64,000 nt of DNA, from contig NZ_STFZ01000007.1 in the NCBI RefSeq assembly GCF_005222845.1, positions 230,203 through 294,202 on the forward strand, read 5' to 3'. Source of the stretch: Rhizobium sp. FY34. GTDB taxonomy: Bacteria; Pseudomonadota; Alphaproteobacteria; Rhizobiales; Rhizobiaceae. Shown here piece by piece: positions 18,616-27,866 of this stretch (positions are counted from its first letter, which is position 1; each line of letters opens with the position of its first letter). The notes under the pieces are model-generated. The model did not search any database. It had not been told where the DNA came from and saw nothing but the letters and a program-made list of their open reading frames with translations. The translations under genes were made by a program, and so were the position numbers.

Positions 18616-20232
18616 ATGAACAGGCCGCTCTTTTCCGATTCCCCCACCAATCTTGCCGAGATGTCCGTGTCGGAGCTCTCAGGCTCGATCAAGCGCACGG
18701 TGGAAACCGCCTTCGACCATGTGCGCGTGCGTGGTGAAATCTCCGGCTATCGCGGCCCGCATTCCTCGGGCCATGCCTATTTCTCCCTGAAGGATGATAA
18801 GGCCCGTATCGATGCGGTGATCTGGAAGGGCTCGTTCTCCAAGCTGCGCTTTCGCCCGGAAGAGGGCATGGAAGTGATTGCCACCGGCAAGATCACCACC
18901 TTTCCCGGTTCCTCGAAATACCAGATCGTCATCGAGGCGCTGGAACCGGCCGGTGCCGGTGCGCTGATGGCGCTGATCGAGGAGCGCAAGAGGAAGCTTG
19001 CCGCCGAAGGCCTATTTGATCCGGCGGCCAAGCAATTGCTGCCCTTCATGCCGCAGGTGATCGGCGTCATCACCTCGCCGACCGGCGCCGTGATCCGAGA
19101 TATACTGCACCGCATCGCCGACCGCTTTCCGGTGCATGTCATCGTCTGGCCGGTCAAGGTGCAAGGCGAGGGCTCTGGCGACGAGGTGGCGAGCGCCATT
19201 CGCGGCTTCAACGCGCTTGGGCCGGATGGGCCGATCAAGCGGCCGGATGTACTGATCGTTGCGCGCGGCGGCGGCAGTCTTGAGGATCTCTGGAGCTTCA
19301 ACGATGAAGCGGTGGTGCGGGCTGCTGCGGAAAGCCATATTCCGCTGATTTCGGCCGTCGGCCACGAGACGGACTGGACGCTGATCGACCATGCCGCCGA
19401 TGTGCGTGCGCCAACGCCGACCGGGGCTGCCGAAATGGCGGTGCCGGTAAAGGCCGATCTTCAGGCGCAGATTGCTGCGCTGTCTGCGCGCCTGCGTGGC
19501 TGCTCCTCGCGCCAGATGGACACACGCCGGCAAAACCTGAAGGCACTGGTGCGCGCGCTGCCCTCGCTTGATCAGTTGCTGGCTCTGCCGCGCCGTCGCT
19601 TTGATGAGGCGGCGATGGGGCTTGGCCGCGGGCTGGAAAAGACGGCGCTGGTCAAGCGCGGCAGTCTGGAGCGGGCAAAGGCCGGGCTGCGGCTCGAACT
19701 CCTGACGGTTCGGCTGGCCGAGCGCCGACGGCATATTGTTGAACACGTGCTGCGCACCGATCGCTGTCTGGAGCGCCAGCTGATGCGCGAGCGCGGCCGC
19801 ATCGGCCGGGTCGAAGTGTCGCTTGCGGCGCTGCCGGCCAGGCTTGTTACCCATATCGGCCGCGAGCGCCTGCAGCTGACTGCGCTGATGCGCCATGCCG
19901 ACAGTTCCATGCGCAATGCCATGGGCCAGCGGCTGGCGGCAGTGGCTGCGCAGGACCGGGTATTGCAATCGCTCTCCTACAAGAATGTTCTGCAGCGCGG
20001 CTATGCCGTGGTGCGTGACGAGAATGACCAGCCCTTGACGCGAGCTGAGGCGATTGCCGCAGGTGCCGCGATTACGCTGGAATTTGCCGATGGGCGCATC
20101 TCGGCGCTGGCGGGCGAGGGTTCAGAGCCGCTGGTCTCGACCCCGTCATCCTCTGCGCCCACTTCAAAAAAGCGCAGTGCAAAGCCCGTGGAACCTGCAG
20201 AGGGCCCGCCGAAACAGGGTAGCCTGTTTTAA
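18616..20232 (+). CDS. xseA: Exodeoxyribonuclease VII large subunit
   Basis: 538 residues. The N-terminal OB-fold ([53 protein letters not shown]) is followed by the catalytic region with [32 protein letters not shown] and [29 protein letters not shown] long coiled-coil and a C-terminal segment ([10 protein letters not shown]) complete the usual XseA order. With XseB it degrades single-stranded DNA from both ends; xseB is not in this window. The tail past 500 is low-complexity. Its stop overlaps the end of the converging MarR gene by four bases. Confidence 0.97.
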   Translation: MNRPLFSDSPTNLAEMSVSELSGSIKRTVETAFDHVRVRGEISGYRGPHSSGHAYFSLKDDKARIDAVIWKGSFSKLRFRPEEGMEVIATGKITTFPGSSKYQIVIEALEPAGAGALMALIEERKRKLAAEGLFDPAAKQLLPFMPQVIGVITSPTGAVIRDILHRIADRFPVHVIVWPVKVQGEGSGDEVASAIRGFNALGPDGPIKRPDVLIVARGGGSLEDLWSFNDEAVVRAAAESHIPLISAVGHETDWTLIDHAADVRAPTPTGAAEMAVPVKADLQAQIAALSARLRGCSSRQMDTRRQNLKALVRALPSLDQLLALPRRRFDEAAMGLGRGLEKTALVKRGSLERAKAGLRLELLTVRLAERRRHIVEHVLRTDRCLERQLMRERGRIGRVEVSLAALPARLVTHIGRERLQLTALMRHADSSMRNAMGQRLAAVAAQDRVLQSLSYKNVLQRGYAVVRDENDQPLTRAEAIAAGAAITLEFADGRISALAGEGSEPLVSTPSSSAPTSKKRSAKPVEPAEGPPKQGSLF

Positions 20233-20717
20233 CCGCCTTCGAACGCCGCCAGATAGGTTGCCAGCAGCCGGTCCAGCGCCTGGAAATCCTCGCGCGTCAG
20301 AGCCTCCGTCATGCGGTGTTGGTTTTTCATATGCGCGGTTACGGCGCGGTCAATGGTGTCGAAACCCTTCTCAGTCAGGCCGATCAGCGTGCTGCGGCCA
20401 TCCTGCGGGTGGGCGATGCGTGCCACCAGTCCCTGTTTTTCCAGCTGGTCGATGCGATTGGTCATGGTGCCAGAGGTCACCATGGTCGCGGCGAGCAGAT
20501 CGCCTGGAGACAGTTGGTGGGGTTCGTCTGCGCGGCGCAGCGTGGCCAGCACGTCGAAACTCGCCCGGTTCAGCCCGTGTTCGGCAAGGGTTGCGTCTGT
20601 CTCGCGCACGAGATGGGCATGTAGCCGGCCCAGGCGACCGAGAAGCCCCATGGGTGCCGTATCGAGGTCAGGCCGCGCGCCCTGCCATTGCTTTAGAATT
20701 CTATCGACATGATCCAT
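20229..20717 (-). CDS. MarR family transcriptional regulator
   Basis: 162 residues with the MarR winged helix: recognition segment [30 protein letters not shown] and wing [17 protein letters not shown]- and C-terminal helices would form the dimer. It diverges from an EamA-type exporter, and a perfect palindrome fills the spacer, so autoregulation plus control of the exporter is expected. On the minus strand a -35 (TTGACG) lies in the operator with a GATAGT -10 after 16 bases. Confidence 0.93.
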   Translation of the reverse strand: MDHVDRILKQWQGARPDLDTAPMGLLGRLGRLHAHLVRETDATLAEHGLNRASFDVLATLRRADEPHQLSPGDLLAATMVTSGTMTNRIDQLEKQGLVARIAHPQDGRSTLIGLTEKGFDTIDRAVTAHMKNQHRMTEALTREDFQALDRLLATYLAAFEGG

Positions 20718-20734
20718 GCCGCCACTATCGCCGC

Positions 20735-20758
20735 ATTTATCTTGACGTCAAGATAAAT
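20735..20758. promoter_or_regulatory. Perfect 24-base palindromic operator (MarR site)
   Basis: The half-site ATTTATCTTGAC is followed immediately by its exact reverse complement GTCAAGATAAAT. The central ATCTTGACGTCAAGAT is the typical form of MarR-family operators, and the site lies between the divergent MarR and EamA genes. It contains the probable -35 of the marR promoter and overlaps the first possible start codon of the exporter gene. Confidence 0.8.
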
Positions 20759-20771
20759 GGAAATGCGTCTC

Positions 20772-21623
20772 ATGTCCCGCCTTACCGATATCGGCCTGAC
20801 GGCCCTTGCCCCGGCTATCTGGGGATCGACCTATATCGTCACCACGCAGCTCCTGCCTGCGGGCGTGCCGCTGAGCGTGGCCGCGCTGCGGGCGCTGCCG
20901 GCCGGCCTGCTGCTGCTTCTCATCGTTCGCCAGCTGCCGCAGGGCGCGTGGTGGTGGAAAAGCTTTGTGCTCGGTGCCCTGAACTTTGCCCTCTTCTGGG
21001 CTTGCCTTTTCGTCGCGGCCTATCGCCTGCCGGGCGGGGTGGCGGCCACTGTCGGTGCCGTGCAGCCGCTGGTGGTGATAGGCTTGGCGCGCCTCTGGAT
21101 CGGCACGCCGATCCGGTTTGGCGCCATTCTGGCCGGTCTCGCCGGGCTTTGCGGTGTGGCCATGCTGGTCTTGCGGCCAGGCGCCGGGCTTGATCCGCTG
21201 GGTGTGGCAGCCGGGCTTGCCGGCGCCGTGTCCATGGGATGCGGCACGGTCCTCAGCCGCCATTGGAAGCCACCCGTTTCGCCGCTCACCTTCACCGCAT
21301 GGCAGCTGACAGCAGGCGGCCTGCTTCTCATGCCGGCTGCCCTGATGTTGGAACCGATGATCCCGGTGCCGACCCTTGGCAACCTGATTGGCTTTGTCTA
21401 TCTCGGTCTGATCGGCGCTGCCTTTACCTATCTGCTTTGGTTCCGTGGCCTTGCCCGCATTGGGCCGTCCGCGGCTTCAGCGCTCGGTTTCCTCAGCCCT
21501 GTTGTCGCCGTGCTGCTCGGTTGGAGCCTGCTGGGTCAAGGGCTGGATGGCGTGCAGGGTCTCGGCGTGGCGCTAGTTCTGGCAAGCGTCTGGGCAGCGC
21601 AGAAAAGTGCCGCCAAGGGCTGA
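20772..21623 (+). CDS. EamA/DMT family transporter
   Basis: About 283 residues from ATG 20772 (MSRLTDIGLTALAPAIWGSTYIV). Two earlier in-frame ATGs (20757, 20763) exist, but the first lies inside the operator palindrome. Ten hydrophobic helices in two EamA repeats are readable (ALAPAIWGSTYIVTTQLLP and GAAFTYLLWFRGLARIGPSAAS). Members export metabolites or drugs by exchange with protons. Likely repressed by the divergent MarR protein and induced by its ligand. Confidence 0.9.
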   Translation: MSRLTDIGLTALAPAIWGSTYIVTTQLLPAGVPLSVAALRALPAGLLLLLIVRQLPQGAWWWKSFVLGALNFALFWACLFVAAYRLPGGVAATVGAVQPLVVIGLARLWIGTPIRFGAILAGLAGLCGVAMLVLRPGAGLDPLGVAAGLAGAVSMGCGTVLSRHWKPPVSPLTFTAWQLTAGGLLLMPAALMLEPMIPVPTLGNLIGFVYLGLIGAAFTYLLWFRGLARIGPSAASALGFLSPVVAVLLGWSLLGQGLDGVQGLGVALVLASVWAAQKSAAKG

Positions 21624-21717
21624 CGGGAAACACGCGGCCATCGCCCATCCTCGAAGGGTCTGGCGTCCGCACAAGACGCGCGATGATCGAGAAAGATACA
21701 ACCTTCGAAACTAAAAG

Positions 21718-21746
21718 TTGACATATAGGCGCAATGCCTCTATTCA
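21718..21746 (+). promoter_or_regulatory. Sigma70-type promoter of the cold-shock gene
   Basis: TTGACA (21718-21723) and TATTCA (21741-21746) are separated by exactly 17 bases and lie 147 bases upstream of the cold-shock start codon. Transcription would begin near 21753, giving a leader of roughly 140 bases, as is common for cold-shock mRNAs whose leader folds with temperature. Confidence 0.6.
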
Positions 21747-21892
21747 TGGTTTATCGAATTTTGCTTGTTTAGCTTTGGTTATCGCGCCGCCTCGTGTGTG
21801 TGCTCTGGACGAACTTCCTTTCAAAAATCGCCACCATACTCTGCATCACGTCGTGATGCGGATAATCTCAACGCGCTATGAAAGGGTTCATC

Positions 21893-22102
21893 ATGACCAC
21901 TGGCACAGTAAAATGGTTTAATTCCACCAAGGGTTTCGGCTTCATCCAGCCTGACAACGGCGGCGCTGACGCCTTCGTTCACATCTCTGCCGTCGAACGC
22001 GCTGGCATGCGCGAAATCGTCGAAGGCCAGAAGATCGGCTACGACCTCGAGCGCGACGCAAAGTCGGGCAAGATGTCGGCCTGCAATCTTCAGGCTGCCT
22101 GA
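21893..22102 (+). CDS. CspA-family cold shock protein
   Basis: 69 residues from ATG 21893 (MTTGTVKWFNSTKGFGFIQ). RNP1 (KGFGFIQ) and RNP2 (DAFVHIS) are intact in an OB-fold covering the whole protein. These proteins bind single-stranded RNA/DNA and melt RNA structure at low temperature. The gene has a long leader and is followed by a rho-independent terminator. Confidence 0.96.
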   Translation: MTTGTVKWFNSTKGFGFIQPDNGGADAFVHISAVERAGMREIVEGQKIGYDLERDAKSGKMSACNLQAA

Positions 22103-22169
22103 ACAGAACGGGGTCCGTTTGCTTTGACCGCGGATGTACCGGCACTGTTGAACACATGATCCCGAATGA

Positions 22170-22198
22170 GGTCAGGCACTTGCCTGGCCTTTTTTTTG
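22170..22198 (+). terminator. Rho-independent terminator after the cold-shock gene
   Basis: A nine-base stem (GGTCAGGCA with TGCCTGGCC, one G-U pair, two-base loop) is followed at once by a run of T residues. It lies 68 bases after the cold-shock stop and 39 bases before the next small gene. Confidence 0.88.
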
Positions 22199-22236
22199 TT
22201 TTTGTCGAGCGAAGATCCAACTTGAGGAGGATTGAT

Positions 22237-22461
22237 ATGACTGAGACCTATAGCAAGCCGCGCCAGCAGGCCGAAATTGCTTTCGGCAAGACGCAATCGC
22301 AGTTCCTGTCGCGCGACCGCGCCCATGAGGAACTTGATGCCGTCGTCGTGGCCCGTGACGAAAAGACCCAGCGCCTGCGCGAAGCGCGTCTGGCCAAGGA
22401 AGAAGAAGCCCGTGCACTGGTGACTGCTGCACCGGCACCCAAGCGCGCCCGCAAGACATAA
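22237..22461 (+). CDS. Small charged hypothetical protein (74 aa)
   Basis: 74 residues from ATG 22237 with a strong GAGGAGG ribosome site. The sequence is mostly charged and helical (RDEKTQRLREARLAKEEEAR), ending in a Pro/Ala/Lys-Arg tail (APAPKRARKT). No membrane segment or known domain. It lies just behind a terminator, so read-through from the cold-shock promoter is the apparent way to express it. A role in RNA binding or cold response is only a guess from position and basic tail. Confidence 0.75.
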   Translation: MTETYSKPRQQAEIAFGKTQSQFLSRDRAHEELDAVVVARDEKTQRLREARLAKEEEARALVTAAPAPKRARKT

Positions 22462-22537
22462 AAGACCCGCCCCGGCTGACCGGGACGAGCAATGTGGCAG
22501 AGAAAGCCATCCTTCTGTCGTCAGACAGGATTGTGTT

Positions 22538-23791
22538 TCACGCCCATTCGCCCTTGCGCATGACAGGCACTTTCGAGCCATCAGCGCGCATGCCATCGAT
22601 ATCCACCTTGTCGGACCCGATCATCCAGTCGATATGAATGAGCGAGGAATTGCCTCCCTGTGCGCGGATCTGATCCGGCGTCAAGGATGCGCCGTCGAGG
22701 AAGCATTTCGAATAGCACTGTCCCAGCGCGATGTGGCAGGAGGCATTCTCGTCAAACAGCGTGTTGTAGAACAGCACGCCCGAGGCTGAAATCGGCGAGG
22801 AATGCGGCACCAGCGCCACTTCGCCCAGGCGCCGTGCGCCTTCATCCGTATCCAGCACCTTGGTGAGCACGGTTTCGCCCTTTAAGGCCTTGGCCTCGAC
22901 AATACGTCCGGCCTCAAAGCGCACCTGGATATTGTCGATCAGCGTTCCCTGGTGCGAAAGCGGCTTGGTGGAGGAAACGATGCCCTCCACCTTCAGCGCA
23001 TGTGGCGTGGTGAACACCTCTTCCGTCGGGATATTGGGATTGCAGGTCACGCCATTCTTGGCGGTCGAAGCGCCGCCATGCCATTCATGACCATCGGCAA
23101 GACCGACGGTGAGATCCGTGCCGGGGCCGGTAAAATGCAGCGCGGCAAACCGTTCGCCGTTCAGCCAGCTGGACCGCTTCTTCAGATTGGCATTGTGGTC
23201 GTTCCAGGCGGCAATCGGATCCGGTGTGTTGATGCGCGAGGCCGAAAAAATCGCCTCCGCCAGCAGGTGAACGGCCTCTTCCTCGCTGACGCCGGGAAAC
23301 ACCTGGCGCGCCCAGGCCGGGTTGGGATAGGAGCAGATATGCCAGTTGATGTCGAAATTGGAGATCTTTTCCAGGGCCGGCTTATAGGCAATGGAATTGG
23401 CCTTGTTGGCGCGCGCCACTTTTTCCGGATCGGCACTGGCCAGCATCATCGGGTTTTCGCCGGAAATCGCCAAACGTGCAGCGCCCTGGTCATAGGCCTT
23501 GGCCATGCCCTCATAGAGCCAGCCTGACGCCTTGTCGAAGCTGGCATCCGGCGCATGGGCATAGCGGGCAAGCACGGTTTCTTCATCGGAATAGAAGGTG
23601 GTGACGAGACCGGCGCCGGCCTTGTAGGCATGGCTGGTGATGAGGCGCACGAGCGGCAGCGCGGAAATCGGCGCGGTGATGACGAGGTCCTGATGGCGCT
23701 GCAATTGCAGGCCGACCTTGACGGCGACTTCCGCCAGCCTGTCCAGTTTCACCGGGTCGATGGCGGTTTCGATCTTGGAATGAAGGGTCAT
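22538..23791 (-). CDS. M29 family aminopeptidase
   Basis: 417 residues, the normal size of thermophilic-type (AmpS/T-like) metallo-aminopeptidases. Recognisable parts are the N-terminal domain (AVKVGLQLQRHQDLVITAPI), NIPTEEVFTTPHALKVEGIV, the C-terminal SCHIALGQCYSKC and NSSLIHIDWMIGSDKVDIDG, which supply the Glu, His and Asp metal ligands. It removes N-terminal residues from peptides using a two-metal site in the cytoplasm. It precedes no obvious partner gene. Confidence 0.93.
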   Translation of the reverse strand: MTLHSKIETAIDPVKLDRLAEVAVKVGLQLQRHQDLVITAPISALPLVRLITSHAYKAGAGLVTTFYSDEETVLARYAHAPDASFDKASGWLYEGMAKAYDQGAARLAISGENPMMLASADPEKVARANKANSIAYKPALEKISNFDINWHICSYPNPAWARQVFPGVSEEEAVHLLAEAIFSASRINTPDPIAAWNDHNANLKKRSSWLNGERFAALHFTGPGTDLTVGLADGHEWHGGASTAKNGVTCNPNIPTEEVFTTPHALKVEGIVSSTKPLSHQGTLIDNIQVRFEAGRIVEAKALKGETVLTKVLDTDEGARRLGEVALVPHSSPISASGVLFYNTLFDENASCHIALGQCYSKCFLDGASLTPDQIRAQGGNSSLIHIDWMIGSDKVDIDGMRADGSKVPVMRKGEWA

Positions 23792-23852
23792 GGGCTCAAC
23801 CTGTCTTTCGCATTATTCAATCAGGACATTGTGGGGCGGGTGTGCGCATCGC

Positions 23853-24332
23853 TCAGCCCTCGGCAATGACGGCGGCGATGATGGCGTCAAGAAACCGCGC
23901 GGCATCGGTTGGGGAAAGCCGCAGCTGCAGCCCGCGCTGGCCGCCATTCACATAGACGAGCGGTTCGGACAGGGCGGTCGCTTCAATGGCTGTCGGCACG
24001 TTCTTTTTCTGGCCGAAGGGGCTGATGCCGCCCACCACGTAACCAGTCGTCTTTTCGGCAGAAGCGGGCTTCATCATGGCGGCGGATTTGCCGCCAAAGG
24101 CTGCGGCGAGTTTCTTCATCGACACTTCGCGATCCGAGGGCACGACGACGCAGACCGGTCTGCCATCCACCTCGGCCATCAGTGTTTTCAAGACGCGGTG
24201 CGGCTCCTCGCCGATCGCCTCTGCCGCCTGAAGGCCAATGCGCTCGGCACCGGGGTCGTAGTCATAGCTATGCGCCGTAAATGCGATGCCGGCCTTGGCA
24301 AGCGCCTGGGTGGCGCGCGTGGTCCTGGACAT
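23853..24332 (-). CDS. ybaK: Cys-tRNA(Pro) deacylase, YbaK/EbsC family
   Basis: 159 residues of the YbaK editing fold: TRATQALAKAGIAFTAHSYDYDP at the start, then IGEEPHRVLKTL and CVVVPSDREVSMKKLA, then YVVGGISPFGQKK, the family core with the GGxSPxG loop. The protein hydrolyses Cys mis-attached to tRNA(Pro). Same strand as the ArsC-like gene, 17 bases downstream of its stop, so they may form an operon. Confidence 0.94.
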   Translation of the reverse strand: MSRTTRATQALAKAGIAFTAHSYDYDPGAERIGLQAAEAIGEEPHRVLKTLMAEVDGRPVCVVVPSDREVSMKKLAAAFGGKSAAMMKPASAEKTTGYVVGGISPFGQKKNVPTAIEATALSEPLVYVNGGQRGLQLRLSPTDAARFLDAIIAAVIAEG

Positions 24333-24349
24333 GAAAGGCCTATTGCGGT

Positions 24350-24700
24350 TCAGCGGGAGGAAAACAGGGCCTCATAGGTTTCAGGCTTGAAGCCGACCGT
24401 CAAGCCGCCATGGGTTTCCAGCACCGGCCGCTTGATCAGCGAGGGCTGCGCCTGCATCAGTGCGATCGCCTTGTCGCGGTCAAGGCCCGCTTTGTCTTCG
24501 TCCGATAGCTTGCGGAAGGTTGTGCCCGCCTTGTTGAGGATGGCTTCCCAGCCCAGCGCATCGGACCATGCCATGAGATGTGCAGAATCGATGCTGTCTG
24601 CCTTGTAATCATGGAACCGGTAGGCGACGCCATGGGCTTCCAGCCACAGGCGGGCCTTCTTCATCGTGTCGCAATTCTTGATTCCGTAGATAGTGATCAT
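24350..24700 (-). CDS. ArsC/Spx-family (YffB-like) protein
   Basis: 116 residues from ATG 24700 (MITIYGIKNCDTMKKARLWL) with a perfect AGGAG site five bases before it. The thioredoxin-like N-terminus has a single Cys in KNCDTMKKA, as in YffB/Spx types, and the C-terminal IKRPVLE motif is typical. Classic arsenate reductases have a different active site, so arsenate reduction should not be assumed. Same-strand neighbour of ybaK. Confidence 0.9.
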   Translation of the reverse strand: MITIYGIKNCDTMKKARLWLEAHGVAYRFHDYKADSIDSAHLMAWSDALGWEAILNKAGTTFRKLSDEDKAGLDRDKAIALMQAQPSLIKRPVLETHGGLTVGFKPETYEALFSSR

Positions 24701-24873
24701 GCTGTCTCCTTCGTCGATTGGCGGCGCGATCTGGCGCGCAATGCTCAAGAAATTACCAAATGGTAAAGCTCCGATGTCGGGTCATGCACCTCTTGCATGG
24801 CTCCCATCGAACCTTGTGCGTTGCGGAAACCCGCCTCGAATCCCATATTTAGGGCATCACAAAGGAGATGAAC

Positions 24874-25038
24874 ATGTCTACGAAGATCAACAGCATGCGC
24901 GGTGGCTTTATCGGTCGTGCCATCGCTGTTTTCGGTGCAGCCGCTGCCGCTTCCGCCGCCGTTGAAGGTGGTCGCAAGCCCCAGTCGCGCGACCTGGTGA
25001 CGCTTGGCATCGACCCCAAGGCATTCGACAACATGTAA
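24874..25038 (+). CDS. Small Ala-rich protein (54 aa)
   Basis: The 54-residue frame starts at an ATG preceded by AAAGGAGATGA, a strong ribosome site. It has a short basic N-terminus, an Ala/Gly stretch (IGRAIAVFGAAAAASAAVEG) and a conserved-looking tail (RDLVTLGIDPKAF). The Ala stretch is too weak to be sure of membrane insertion. I recall similar short proteins in rhizobial genomes, but no function is known to me. A GC hairpin follows the stop. Confidence 0.72.
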   Translation: MSTKINSMRGGFIGRAIAVFGAAAAASAAVEGGRKPQSRDLVTLGIDPKAFDNM

Positions 25039-25053
25039 TGTGACCGGCTGGCT

Positions 25054-25073
25054 GGCCCGCATTCAGGCGGGCC
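25054..25073 (+). terminator. GC-rich hairpin after the 54-residue gene
   Basis: GGCCCGC (25054-25060) pairs with GCGGGCC (25067-25073) around a six-base loop, 15 bases after the stop. It lacks a U-run, so termination would be weak or factor-assisted. Confidence 0.5.
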
Positions 25074-25203
25074 GGGCAGCGATCAATGGGGAGGTGTATG
25101 CGCGTGCCCCAAAGCCCCGCAGATCACGCCTTTTAGAAGGGGTGCTGTTGGCGATGCAAAGCCAAAAAGCATACTTTGGCATATCTGCCGCTTTTTTACG
25201 CCC

Positions 25204-25218
25204 TTAAGTTGCCGTTAA
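25204..25218 (+). promoter_or_regulatory. CtrA-type box upstream of the chemoreceptor gene
   Basis: TTAA-GTTGCCG-TTAA matches the alphaproteobacterial CtrA consensus TTAA-N7-TTAA exactly, followed by AC. It lies 38 bases before the GTG start of the chemoreceptor. CtrA commonly controls motility and chemotaxis genes in this class. Binding is not shown. Confidence 0.55.
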
Positions 25219-25255
25219 ACATGTTGGAGCATTCTTTCGCAAACCGCGGGAGGAC

Positions 25256-26692
25256 GTGTTGAACGCGCTTGCACAGAATACAGACAATCAAGACACGAAA
25301 ACACCCGGTGATGAGGCGCTTCGCCATGCGGTCGCAAAGCTGGCCCAGGAGGCTTCGGCGCTCGGTCTGCATCTGGTGGATATCGCTGGAACGATCCAGG
25401 ATACAGCCGCACAGTCCTCCGAGCAGACCGCTTTTCTGACCCGTGCCACGGGTTCGGCGCAATCCATTGCGGCAGCCAACCGTCAGGTGGCGCAGGCGCT
25501 GGGCGAAACCGACAAACTGGCCAGCAGCGCACGCACCGTGCTGGGCGAGCAGGCCAAGCAACTGGATGGTTCCATCCACGCCATCGACCACATGGTCACG
25601 GCATCGCAGGATATAGGCACGGAAATCCGCTCGTTTTCCGCCGCACTTGCCGATGTTGGCCGGCTTGCCGATGAGATCGGCACGATCGCGCGCCAGACCA
25701 ATCTTCTGGCGTTGAACGCCGCTATCGAAGCAGCGCGGGCCGGAGATGCTGGCAAGGGCTTTGCCGTGGTGGCTTCCGAAGTGCGTGCTCTGTCGCTTCA
25801 GACCTCTCAAACGACATCGTCGATCCAGCAGACCTTGCTGCATCTCAGCCAGCGCATCGAAAAACTGATCATCGCGGGCGAGGGCGCACGGGTTTCTGCC
25901 GAGGGTGTGAAATCCACGGCCATGGACGTGCAGGGCTCCTTCCACGAGGTGGAACAGGTGATGGCGCGCATTCTGGACGGCGCCTCGGCGCTCGCTCAAA
26001 CCACGGAAAGCGTCGATCGCGAATGCAGCGAATTTGCCGGCACGATTGCCGTGACTGCCGGTGCAGTGCTGAAATCCAATGACCAGTTGCAGAAGGCCTC
26101 TGCTCGCGTTGGTGAAGTGGTGACGATTTCCGAGAGGATGATCCAAGCCACCGCAAGTGCCGGCCTCGAAACCCCCGATACACCCTATATCAACAGCGTG
26201 ATGCAGATTGCCGGCGAGGTCAGCCGGTTGTTCGAAGAGGCGGTGCGCAGCGGCCGTATCGATATGGGCGCGCTGTTTGACCGGCGATATCGGCCGATTG
26301 CCGGATCCGACCCGGTGCAATATCTCGCACGCTTTACCGACTTTACCGATGCCGTGCTGCCGCCCTTGCAGGAGCGGGTGGCGGCAAGCGACGAGCGCAT
26401 CGCCTTCTGCGCCGCCATCGACGAGAATGGCTACCTGCCGACCCATAACAAGAAATTCTCGCAGCCGCAGCGTTCCGGTGACGTGACCTGGAATACGGCC
26501 AATTGTCGCAACCGGCGCATTTTCAACGATCGTGTCGGCCTTGCAGCCGGTCGCAGCAATGCGCCGTTTCTGCTGCAGACCTATCGCCGCGATATGGGCG
26601 GCGGGCAGTTCGTGCTGATGAAGGATATTTCGGCACCGATCAGCGTCAATGGCCGGCACTGGGGCGGCATGCGGCTGGCCATCCGCGCCTGA
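25256..26692 (+). CDS. Soluble methyl-accepting chemotaxis protein
   Basis: 478 residues, GTG start at 25256 with GGGAGGA before it. There is no signal or membrane segment. The helical bundle occupies roughly residues 20-310, with the conserved CheA/CheW-contact hairpin near 140-180 ([40 protein letters not shown], written here as a region of two motifs: [17 protein letters not shown] and [15 protein letters not shown]). The C-terminal part (about 310-478), with [10 protein letters not shown] and HWGGMRLA, is a sensory domain seen at the C-end of several alphaproteobacterial receptors. It would relay an intracellular signal to CheA. A CtrA-type box lies upstream. Confidence 0.9.
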   Translation: MLNALAQNTDNQDTKTPGDEALRHAVAKLAQEASALGLHLVDIAGTIQDTAAQSSEQTAFLTRATGSAQSIAAANRQVAQALGETDKLASSARTVLGEQAKQLDGSIHAIDHMVTASQDIGTEIRSFSAALADVGRLADEIGTIARQTNLLALNAAIEAARAGDAGKGFAVVASEVRALSLQTSQTTSSIQQTLLHLSQRIEKLIIAGEGARVSAEGVKSTAMDVQGSFHEVEQVMARILDGASALAQTTESVDRECSEFAGTIAVTAGAVLKSNDQLQKASARVGEVVTISERMIQATASAGLETPDTPYINSVMQIAGEVSRLFEEAVRSGRIDMGALFDRRYRPIAGSDPVQYLARFTDFTDAVLPPLQERVAASDERIAFCAAIDENGYLPTHNKKFSQPQRSGDVTWNTANCRNRRIFNDRVGLAAGRSNAPFLLQTYRRDMGGGQFVLMKDISAPISVNGRHWGGMRLAIRA

Positions 26693-26705
26693 AACCCGTG
26701 CGCTC

Positions 26706-27755
26706 TCATGCCTTTGGCGCCATGGCCGACCAGGTGGGCCGGCTGACATTCTGCAAGAGTTCAGGCGCCACGCCATCGATGCGGGCCATCACCGCCTTTG
26801 CCAGTTCACGGCCGGCTTGGCGGACATCCTCGTTGATCGTGTGGATTTCGGGGCGGATCCAGTTGAGGAATTCGGCCGATTGTTTTGACACCAGATCGAC
26901 CTCGACACCCAGCTGCTTGCCCGCCGCTTCCAGCCCGGCAATCATCGCGATGCTGGAACTGCCGCTGATCGAGATGATGCCGTCCGGCGGATCGGCCGAG
27001 CGCATCAGCGCCTCCATATGGGTGCGCACATCATCAAGCGGCGCCTCGCTGGTCAGGCGGCCCATGGCGGTCTCGGTGGCGCCGAATTGGGCCAGCGCCC
27101 GCTCGAAACCGTTTCGCGTGTGCAGGTAGTAGGAAAGCTTGGAGGGCGGGGCGAGCAGCGCAATGCGCCGGCGCCCACGCAAGACAAGCCTTTCCACCGC
27201 CTGAAAAGCGAAGCTCTCATTGTCGAAATCATAATAGGGATGCACGATGCCCATATCCGTGCGGCCATGGGTGGCGAAGGGGAAGTTCCGCTCGCTCATC
27301 AGCATGACGCGCGCATCATCGGGCGCCGTGCGGGAAATGATCATGCCATCTGCCGAGCCCGTGTCGAGAATATAGCGGATCGGCACCATCGGATCCTTCT
27401 GGTGCGCATGCGGGGTCAGCACCAGGTGATACTGGGTGCCTGCCAGAACCTCGGAAATACCGAACATCATCTGGCTGGTGAAGCCCATCAGCTCTTCCTC
27501 GATGGACAGCACCAGCGCAATGACATTGGTCTTGCCGGTGCGCAGGCGCACGCCCGCCCGATTGGGCTGGTAGCCGAGTTGTGCCGCCACCAGCCGCACG
27601 CGCTCCTTGGTATCGGCGCCGATATCCGGCGCATCCTTCAGCGCCCGCGATACGGTCGTGATGCCAAGCCCGGTCATATAGGCGATCGTTTTCAATGTCG
27701 GACGTCCGCCCGATGCCGGCTGCCTCAGCGGCTTTGAGATAATGCTGTCATCCAT
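26706..27755 (-). CDS. LacI family transcriptional regulator of the mannoside locus
   Basis: 349 residues. The N-terminal LacI helix-turn-helix and hinge read [20 protein letters not shown] and [18 protein letters not shown], followed by a periplasmic-binding-like ligand domain ([15 protein letters not shown] onward). It is divergent from the ABC importer operon; two operators of the form TGnAACGTTnCA lie between, one near each start. Expected to repress the operon until a sugar ligand binds. It converges on the chemoreceptor gene. Confidence 0.94.
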   Translation of the reverse strand: MDDSIISKPLRQPASGGRPTLKTIAYMTGLGITTVSRALKDAPDIGADTKERVRLVAAQLGYQPNRAGVRLRTGKTNVIALVLSIEEELMGFTSQMMFGISEVLAGTQYHLVLTPHAHQKDPMVPIRYILDTGSADGMIISRTAPDDARVMLMSERNFPFATHGRTDMGIVHPYYDFDNESFAFQAVERLVLRGRRRIALLAPPSKLSYYLHTRNGFERALAQFGATETAMGRLTSEAPLDDVRTHMEALMRSADPPDGIISISGSSSIAMIAGLEAAGKQLGVEVDLVSKQSAEFLNWIRPEIHTINEDVRQAGRELAKAVMARIDGVAPELLQNVSRPTWSAMAPKA

Positions 27756-27854
27756 GCGTCTTCACCCGATTCCAAGCGACCGACTATAGTTCCTCCGGCG
27801 TGACGTGGAAACAGTGCGCCCCCTGCGGTCTAACCCTCTCCCAAATTTCATAAC

Positions 27855-27866
27855 TGTAACGTTGCA
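27855..27866. promoter_or_regulatory. LacI-type operator, regulator side
   Basis: TGTAACGTTGCA is a near-perfect dyad around a central CG, the hallmark of LacI/GalR operators. It lies 100 bases upstream of the lacI-type start. The extended match AACGTTGCAGTGA is shared, with one change, by the second site. Confidence 0.6.

Noticed and set aside
24350..24700. Arsenate reductase as the function of the ArsC-like gene
   Set aside because: The active-site context (KNCDTMKKA) is of the YffB/Spx type and no arsenic-resistance genes are nearby.
25196..26776. A 526-codon minus-strand frame over the chemoreceptor gene
   Set aside because: Antisense shadow of a well-supported gene, with a His/Arg-rich composition and no domain.
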